This document shows, piece by piece, positions 56,306 through 64,000 of a DNA stretch of 64,000 nt. Location: positions 434,001 through 498,000 of the forward strand of contig JASANH010000846.1 in the NCBI GenBank assembly GCA_030248295.1. Direction: 5' to 3'. Numbering within the stretch: position 1 is the first letter of the stretch; the number at the start of each line of letters is the position of its first letter. Under the pieces are notes generated by a model. That model had not been told where the DNA came from and did no database searches. It saw only the letters and a program-made list of their open reading frames with translations. Source of the stretch: Mesodorylaimus sp. YZB2_4. Taxonomy: Eukaryota > Nematoda > Enoplea > Dorylaimida > Dorylaimidae. The position numbers and the translations under genes were made by a program.

Positions 56306-58003
56306 AAGTGCTTCTGCTCCGTTTCCAGTATTAGGAGGTACTGATCTTAAAAACACGGACTAGTTACTCTCAAAAACATCTGCGACAAGGCGCCTTTGAG
56401 CTGGCAAAACAATAAATCAAAGAGAAGTTGAGGAAGGGTCCTAGCTAAGACGAGATACAGATCTGGTTGGGTTTGTCAGGGAGAAGCTAAACGAGACGCC
56501 CAAGAATTATCCAGCGGAAAGAGAAAGCCTAAGGACAGAGAATCTGCTGCAGTCACGGAGGCAACGCGGTGCCAGTTCTCACGGTGGCACGTTATCGGTA
56601 AGCCTCGACAGACAGGAGCACACAGCGTAGTTTGCGGGTGCACACACTCTCTCTCTCCTTCGTGCCATATATGAACATCTCATATGTACAGCCCGGCGCG
56701 AAACATCCGGTTAGCGGCTCTAGTGTCGCCGAGTTGCCGACGACAGTTGGCTCGTGTGCCCGGCCGTATCTTAGCAACGCGTGTCTCCTCATCGAACAAA
56801 AGCTGTCGTAAGTTTCAGCCTTCGTTAAAGAAGCTTTTGTGTCTTTACAGTAGAATATTCTGTATTACGGGTCCCTTGGCCATCAAGAGCAAAGATAACG
56901 ACTAAACGCAAAAACCGCCCCTGGGTTATTCGGCCCCTCTTGTCAGGATTCCATGAAGGTCTAGCTCTCCTCTGTTGTTGCGAAGCAGCGCATCAAAAGT
57001 GACAATGTGTAAGCCCCTGCCCAATGCATAGCCCTACGCTCTAATTATGACGTAATTACACTTCTTTTCGTGTCCGTGAGCAATCCTTGATTGCTGGCCT
57101 GGCTAGCTCTGGCCTAATCAATTATATTCCCTCAGGATGGAGGCAAGTTGATAGACAATGACGTAAAAGCATTGTTTCTAATCTTGTCCCTGACGCATGC
57201 TTCTAAACTACCTTGCTGAGAGCCCACGCCCACGTTTTGCTGGCAGCTGTAGTTGGAAACCTAACCTCTAATGGCCCATACTGTGATCAGTTTTTGAGAA
57301 CCCAGCTATTTATACAGACTTTTTTATGCGCCTATGCCGCTGGAGAAGGCGAAGTAGATGACTGGAAAAGCCTGTTCAAGCACCTTCCCAAGCTCATCCG
57401 TGTCTGCAGGAGTTCCAAGTGTGGTGGACACCAGGCAGTGGCCCAAATGACTTATGGTGTGCAAGGGTGACATTTACGGAATGTTCATTACCGTCATTCC
57501 AAGCCGTTCATTTGCTCTTTCTCACACTCCCTTTCTAATTTGCAGCCATGTTCAGAGTACAATAACTATAAATGGGACGATATAGTTTTGGTCGCGCGCC
57601 AGGCGAGGATAGTCCCCTGATGATCAATAGCTAAATGACATGGCGGAACTGCGGCTAATGAAAAACGACGTGGTGAAGAGCACGAGCATGTGACATTTTC
57701 CAACACATGGACAAAATCTAACTCGTGAACAACAAGCCTGTGCATGTGATCTTTAGTATACAAGACGCCGAACAGCACACACGATGATTATCACGAATAT
57801 GCACGTGTCATGGCACGAAAGTCATGGATATCCGCAAAGGCGATACGTGCACATAGAAACTTCAACACAAGCAGAGGTTCGTGCTCAAATCTGTTATGAG
57901 CCTTCAGGTAGTAGATACCATATTCGATAACAAGAACATGAGTCGTCAGGTTTCCTACCTAAGCGTCTTTGTGCCAATTCGCTACAGACACGATCGTATT
58001 CGC
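56306..58003. other. Spacer between the two nuclear receptors
   Basis: About 1.7 kb holding the presumed promoter of paralog A. It may include an untranslated first exon ending near 56340. No other gene. Confidence 0.4.
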
Positions 58004-60313
58004 TCAGGCAGGAGGTATGATACCAATTAGTAGAGGTTCGAGATCCCTAGGGCTCATTTCGATGTGAATAATAGGAGTGAGACGCCCCAGGTTTTCTCTG
58101 AGACACCTCAAACAATCCAGGAGCGTCTTGAACACGCTTTCCGCTTCTAATGGACTGTACACGGTTCGTAGATAACTAAAACAAAGTGTATAAAACGGGT
58201 CCATGCATCATGATGAAATGGAAAGACCGCAAACGCTTACCGCCCATGGAAAGACCGCAAACGCTTACCATTTTAGCAAATCTTGGTAAAATTGATGATG
58301 AGACCTAATTGTCAAGACGTCCACAACGTTTTGACGAGTAGGCTCAAACAGGACCATACTCGATAAACAGAGCATTATGGGATCACACTTCCGCCATTTC
58401 GAGTGAAAAGAGTCGTAGAAACTGGAAACGAAGAGTCTCATTCCTGAATGGCTGTCAAGCCAAAAAGAAAGCTGACTTACCCTCTGAGACAGATATTGCC
58501 ATCTTGCTGTCGTCGCATGGCATCAAGTCTCAAATATCGATGAGGATATCCAACCGGACGGAAACTGTTCACATGTTCTTCGTACACCATGGCCCCTCGC
58601 AGGCACATCATTTCGCGAATTCCTCCTAGAACACTGGCCACTGTACTGTTGTGAGCAAGTTGGAAATAAGGAAAGCGTTCATACCTTTGAACAGGGCGAT
58701 CTGGTCTGAAGTTGACAGGGACCCGAACGCAGCCACACCTTTCAGCATGTTCAACGTGCGGCGGATAGCTAGATCCATCTGCGTGGAGAGCACAGTGTGG
58801 GGCACAGGGAGAGCACAAAAAGACTGCTATACTTACCATATCCGCAGCCAGGCCCGCATCAGCGAACGACACCGGAGGGCCTGAGTTTCGACGAGGAGCA
58901 GCCAAGATTTCATTGGCTGACAGTAGTTCTTCCAGTCGAAATAGCTTCCACGCGTCGATATCGGGAGGGAATTCGACGACTGGACCAGCTGGTACCATAT
59001 CCAATCCAGTCGGCGTATGATTGCCGGTCGTGATCACGTGATCGATATCTCGAAATGCTTCGGACGTCCAAGTCTTGGCCCGTTTTTGGCTCTTAGCGAC
59101 TGGGCTTATTGTCAGAGCGACTGCGCATTCAGCCTCCTCGAGTATGGGATGGGTGGAATTTCGAAACCCCTCCTTCCCAGAGAGGCTCATCGCTCCGCAG
59201 GTACAGCGGCAGCCGCAACTATTGCAGCAACCATTTCGATTTTCGGACCCTCGATGGCACAGATGGATCAGCTGCATCAAAACTGACTTGGGTAATGGGA
59301 CCAGTGGGTCGGGGTCTTCCAACATTTGGGCATCACTGTCGGTTGCAGCATCGACTTTTGTAATTTCTTTTGTTCCACAGGAACCAGCTTCCAATTGAGG
59401 ATTTACAGAGGGTAAATTGTAATCATTCAGATCATGGCCAGTGAATATGGGCGCCAGGTCTGCATTCATTTCTGACGCATCATCGCAAACATTTTGCTGA
59501 GGTATTACCGTCTCTTGGGCCGAATACGGATAAGAGAAGTAAGTCGAAACAGGACGTTCTGAGATCAAAAATTTCGAGGGTGGGTCTACGCACGATTGTT
59601 CTTCCGAGTTTCGTTTTTTGACCACAGCCATCGGCCAAATTGGTTCCTGTTGCCCCTCCTGCACTCCCGGATACACTGTGATCAATTCAGGCATCATTCC
59701 AACCTGCAACACGATAATGTTCTCTATAATATGCCTGATTGAAAATGTATTTTGTGTTACCTTGAAGCATTTTCTTAAGCGACATTTTTGGCAATATCGT
59801 CTCGAGGCAACCGTAATTTCGCAATCTCCAGAGAATCGGCATTTGTAAACCTTCAACAAAGCAGCTGGTTACTATAATACATGCCGAACTTTGCATAGTA
59901 GACAATAGCGACAGCTGACTACATTTGTGCTTGCACCTACCAGTCTGCATTGACAAAAAATTTGCTCCGATCTTAAAGCAACTGTAGTGCTTAGGCAGCT
60001 GCGCGTACAAAGACTTTCTCAGACCTTTCATTCGCATTATTTTTCAAGGCCTAGCAACTCTACAGTAGTCTTTATCAAAACAATCATCTACACCATCAAT
60101 CTGTCGACCATCTCAACCTACCTTTTTTTTGAGCGCGTTCCTGCGGAAAAAGGCTTTACACGATTCGCATGTGATTGCATTGAAATTGTATCCCAATGCC
60201 TTATCACCGCATACCACGCAGATCTTTTTTGGCTCTTCTGATAAGATAGTGTCCATTCGAACCGCTACTTCGGCATCAGCCGTCCCCCATTTTGGAATAA
60301 CAGGCATGCTCAT
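58004..60313 (-). CDS. Nuclear hormone receptor, NR1J (DAF-12/DHR96) type, paralog B
   Basis: Seven exons: 60122-60313, 59761-59850, 58837-59703, 58685-58778, 58481-58622, 58269-58421, 58004-58175; about 569 residues from ATG 60313. The DNA-binding domain runs from about residue 32 ([20 protein letters not shown]) through [20 protein letters not shown], with the same P-box CESCKA as paralog A. The long hinge is unlike that of A. It contains a cysteine cluster ([11 protein letters not shown]) before [19 protein letters not shown]. The ligand-binding half matches A in exon layout (90-, 94- and 153-base exons are the same size) and motifs ([23 protein letters not shown]). The gene lies directly upstream of A on the same strand, so tandem duplication is clear. 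The C-terminus is short, with no obvious AF-2 helix. Confidence 0.92.
58219..58269. repeat. Short tandem duplication covering a splice donor
   Basis: The 23 bases from TGGAAAGACCGC to GCTTACC at 58219-58241 are repeated at 58247-58269. On the minus strand this duplicates the exon 6 donor region (GGTAAGCG) of nuclear receptor B, leaving a second donor 28 bases into the intron. Confidence 0.85.
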
Positions 60314-62284
60314 ATTGGTGCGAAATGAGCGATAGCGATCCAAAGCTATGCGAAAGTTTGCGCATAGAAGGGGCAGTTTGCAAATGACTTTGGGATGATG
60401 GATGAAGAAGGGGTATGTCCCTTACTTGATGATTGTTAATAAGAGATGTCGGTTGGTCGCTAGGCCGATGGCAATTTCAAAGATGGATATAATAAAGATG
60501 CATATAACACTCAGGTAGCTTAGCAACCATGGTTGCTGTCATAGAGACCATAGAAACTTCTTAGTTTAGTCGGCGAGGATACGCGGCAAACATTGCTTCT
60601 CTTTCCAACTCAGCAGGTGTTTCGCCTGCTCGCTCGGCTGTTAGTGAATACGATATCTTGTCTATGCGAAGGCGCAATTACATGACACGATTCGATAAAT
60701 CCATTCTCACTAGCATCTCTGACGTCAATGGTTAACCCGGCCACGCCTTAAAACAGAAAGGGGGCTCTAAAATACTGCCTTTAGCATGTTATTACCCAGC
60801 GCCCGTGTCTAATCATCGATTTCTGTGGTCGCTCATTAAAAATCTTTTACATCTTTCTTACTTTACTTCCGGCTGTCACAAACGAATGGCTGCCGGAGGT
60901 CACGGCTGCTCAATGCTTTTTTCCGACCGTTTTTCAATACTTGCAGTCAGAAATCGGAGAATGCGCTGTCCTTTCGAAACCAAGTGTCCACTCTGATTTC
61001 CGTGATGGCGGAGCACAGGTGCCCCATAAAGTGCTACGCGTGGACTGGTCTGCGCATACCGTGCTCCAACCGCTACTGGAGACCGCATGATGCCTCGTAT
61101 CAAGTATTTATGAAAGGTACGATCGATCTAGGGAAGAGAACGTGCTGCGAGACAACCTGTTGCATGACAACCTGACATGTCTGCTCAACGAGATGGCAAT
61201 GCGACCCTGCGACACGAGGTCCGTTCTGTGCTACAAGCTCTATGACTCTGGTCTTTACTTTGACGTGGTCTGCACACGATATGAAGTAATTAGGTGATGT
61301 TGAATCATTTATAAAACCTGCGTACAAAGTAAGTTCGGCATGTCTTACGATTAGTCGATAATAGGGAAGAGGATGGGATTGGACATCTTCATAGATCAAC
61401 CATGTCGCCAAGCAACGTCCTGTCAAATGGAAGCTCAATTCGAGTAGACGCCCCCACTAAAAAAGGGGTCGAAATAGGTTGAAGTCCCAGGGTACATTTG
61501 AGAAAATACGGTAATTACAGGCTGCGAATGTCATTGAATTAGCGCCTGATAACATACTGCAGCAGCATCAGACGTCAGAAACCGATATCAAAGACAAATA
61601 TTAAATTTAAAAAATGGAATCCTTAGCAATGTAGCCAGCTAGAAACTTGATCCTGAGGGGGCGTAGTGCCACCGCTATATATTGCGGTGAGAAGTCGTAG
61701 GAACTAGACGTAGACCTAGCAAGTTTTGGCACGTGTCAAGTCACACCTATCTCTCCAGCACAATACGCCGGGGTAGCTGTATCGAAACGAGTGCCCGCTG
61801 CTACAGGCTGGACAGCCCTACATTGCAGAAGGTACCGTAGGAGCGGACGGTCTCAAAAAGACGCTCCAGGCAGGCCGCCTAGTCGTAGGAGCCAGAGACA
61901 TAACTCGACAGGTTTCTACTCGTGTGGAGAATGTATGGACCAGCCAACGAAGGCTAGCTAGTACGGTAAATAGGATCCGTTTATAATGCAGCCAAATACA
62001 TAAATTTTCCCCAGGCCAAACTTACCAATTGCCTGTCTCCACAAGTTTTTTAAAACCCGACACGCGGAAGGTAGGTACGCACTGTTCTTAGCAAGTGTTC
62101 GAATCGAGGCTGGGGAAATTATTGTGCTCACATCTCCCCTCACCCTCGAGTGCGCATGCAGAATCTGAGTCTGGTGACATGAAAAAATGATTCCTTTCTC
62201 ATCTAGAGCATTGTCTCAAAGAAAATCTTTCCAATGGCATTCTTTAATCACGTTGCATTATCACTGGTTCTAGTGCGTTGGCGT
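60314..62284. other. Intergenic between nuclear receptor B and the USP48-like gene
   Basis: No supportable gene. SINE copy 4 lies at about 62050-62190. The first few hundred bases are the presumed promoter of receptor B. Confidence 0.4.
62050..62190 (+). repeat. tRNA-derived SINE, copy 4
   Basis: The head CACGCGGAAGGTAGGTACGC is followed by a B-box GTTCGAATC near 62097 and a tail CTCCCCTCACCCTCGAGTGCGCAT with CTGGTGACATG. Same block order as the copies at 1955-2105 and 42440-42605. Confidence 0.6.
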
Positions 62285-64000
62285 CTAGGCGAACAGTTTG
62301 GTACATGACGAGCAGTAATGCGTCCTGCAAAAAGTAAGGTGTTGGAAAAAAGACTAAAGATTCTCAACTTACAGAATGACTAACCCGTCCAAGCGACGCG
62401 GTTCTGGTTCGACTCCGAGAGCTTTGAGCATTTCGGTAGCTTCGACAGCATCGACAGCTTTCAGTCCTCGTATGTTTCCCAGTTGGTCATGAGGGCACAT
62501 GTAAGGGGACATGTCGGGCCCAGGCACCACGTTGAGCAAGCTGCTGTTTCTCACGGACTCCACAATCCTTCGCAGCCAATCGGTCGGAAGCCACATGATG
62601 CGAGAACCTCATGAGAGGAAGTTGAGGGAACGTGAGAGCAAATGGAGAAAAACTTACTGGCACGAACTTTCAAGGCCATCAGAATACGATGTACACGATC
62701 ATCTTCCACGGTTTTGCTTCCGTCTTGCAGCGGAGCAGGCACATCGGCTCCAGAGTCGGTTTCACGAAGATCGATACCATCTGGGATCGCCGGGATCGTT
62801 GGATTGTGCTCAACGTCTCGCTGCCTCTCGTAGACCAGCAAGTAAGCGCCCTTGGCGTCATCGACATTGTCTGCCAGAAAATTATTACAGCCTCTGCTGC
62901 TTTATGCTGCTCCACTCTACTAACTCACTTTCAGTGAAATCGAAGCGGGACACCACGTCGTCGTCAAAGGTGTACCATTGACCGTCCGGCGGGACACGTA
63001 TGCGGGCGAAGTAGTGACCATAATCAGCACGGCCTCGGTGGATGAGAATAGCGGTCAGATTGTAGCAGCACCCTTGCTCGCCCCATTCTTCCACGAGCTC
63101 CTTGGTCAAAAATGTGCGCAGGTCCAGAACGGAGGGAAACGATACAGCATGATCCAGCTTTTTACGCTCTTGTGTAGCCCTGGAGCGATGCTTTTGTTAC
63201 CGATGTATGACTGACTGCATCTTTCGTTACCTGTCGTAAAAGTATCGATGCAGGTGCAAGTTGAGGAATCGCGGCAGATCGATCACTTGGAGGCGCCTGT
63301 CAGCTATTCGGCGTTGAGAGCAGCGTTCGCAGGCGTAATCGTCGATCTGTTCTGCCTATATTGGCAACAAACAAGTCGCAAAATCCCGCACAGTACAGTG
63401 TGTCTAACGAGCCGACTTACAGCAAAGTACTTCTTCAGGCTGTCGTTAACATTTTCGATCTCGTTCGTCTGCAGTCCGAAGCCAGAATGTTTTTCTTCAC
63501 TCTTCGATTCCCCTTTACATGTCCGGCACCTGAGCAAGAATCATACAGAAACCCAACTGATAAAACCGTGATTGGCTTACGTGACAATCGACTGGCATCG
63601 TCCGGTGAACAGGCCTTGCAGTTTCTCTTCGCCCTTTCGTTCGGCGATTACTTTGTCCACCCCTTCGAGAAACAGCATCGAGAACTCTTGAACGTCGTGT
63701 TGCCTCGTCACGTCCACACCAACCGTCTGAACTAGCTCGCGCGGACTCGTGTACTGTTTCTGTGTGGATTGCAGTTGTGCCATCAGCTTTCGCAACGCTG
63801 CCACGATGTCGTACTGCCGTTCTTGTTCAACCTGACCAGTAATAGCGGGTCGGCGCCACGCGTAGAGGATTCTACGAACCGGCAAGAGATGGAAGAGAGT
63901 CTAAAAAAGGGTACATTTTATGAGCACTGTGTCGAAAGCGTCAATGTTAGCATGTACCTGGAGATAAGAATTCATGTAGCACGTATTTCCCAAGTTCTCC
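62285..64000 (-). CDS. USP48-like: USP48-like ubiquitin carboxyl-terminal hydrolase (5' end outside window)
   Basis: Partial, eight exons visible: 63958-64000 (continues beyond the window), 63581-63900, 63421-63529, 63231-63355, 62929-63179, 62658-62870, about 62373-62607, 62285-62324. The catalytic cysteine box ENLGNTCYMNSYLQ is at the window edge. QHDVQEFSMLFLE, zinc-finger pairs (CRTC and CERC) and the histidine box YNLTAILIHRGRADYGHYFA with WYTFDD and AYLLVYER complete a USP fold. Downstream, WLPTDWLRRIVES and YMCPHDQLGNIRG match the DUSP-type segment of USP48. The chain appears to stop shortly after a CSSC pair, earlier than vertebrate USP48, though further exons could be missed. Predicted cysteine protease removing ubiquitin in the nucleus/cytosol. 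Confidence 0.85.

Noticed and set aside
1..64000. CRISPR arrays, bacterial operons, rRNA genes
   Set aside because: No regularly spaced direct repeats, no Shine-Dalgarno-led gene strings and no rRNA-like sequence were seen; the window is eukaryotic.

Overview
This is a eukaryotic, animal window of moderate GC. Most genes are split by short introns (about 50-130 bp) with GT(A/G)AG...AG borders. Two consecutive nuclear receptors of the DAF-12/DHR96 (NR1J) type point to an ecdysozoan-like animal. An intronless DOPA 4,5-dioxygenase family gene, a family normally fungal or bacterial, makes a tardigrade (Hypsibius-like) the best guess: from memory, a horizontally acquired DOPA dioxygenase has been reported in that group. 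The species assignment is inference.

Layout. 0-9 kb is repeat-rich. It holds a small inverted-repeat element, a tRNA-derived SINE, a Mutator-like element with about 80-bp terminal inverted repeats around a transposase derivative that keeps its zinc fingers and SWIM motif but lost the catalytic core, and a decayed BEL/Pao gag between direct repeats. 9.5-15.3 kb is a minus-strand group of single-exon membrane protein genes, including two tandem paralogs of an unrecognised type I family. 17-18.2 kb holds an ankyrin/SOCS-box gene. 20.2-23.5 kb holds a SMAP-type ArfGAP and a helical, possibly BAR-like, protein. 25.0-26.3 kb is an intronless SEC14/GOLD lipid-transfer gene. 27.1-29.8 kb is a BEL/Pao retrotransposon with recognisable LTRs and an internal deletion. 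30.7-31.1 kb is the DOPA dioxygenase gene, followed by about 4.5 kb without a supportable gene.

35.7-39.5 kb is a FAM20-family secretory kinase whose second exon contains an in-frame TAG. 40.4-44.4 kb is a 15-exon PDXDC1 ortholog. 45.8-48.9 kb is a 7-exon secreted protein with cysteine-rich ends and a repetitive charged Thr/Pro/Lys middle. 49.6-51.2 kb is a TFPT-like INO80 subunit gene, with a metallophosphoesterase-like fragment starting six bases after its stop. 53.7-60.3 kb is the tandem NR1J receptor pair, with matching exon structures. 62.3-64.0 kb is the 3' part of a USP48-like deubiquitinase that runs off the window.

The host genes are mostly unrelated housekeeping or signalling genes and do not form a pathway. 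The local stories are tandem duplication (membrane paralogs, nuclear receptors), probable horizontal acquisition (DOPA dioxygenase) and mobile-element decay. Exon borders were set by hand from splice motifs and reading-frame continuity. They may be off by a base or two, and first exons are the least certain.
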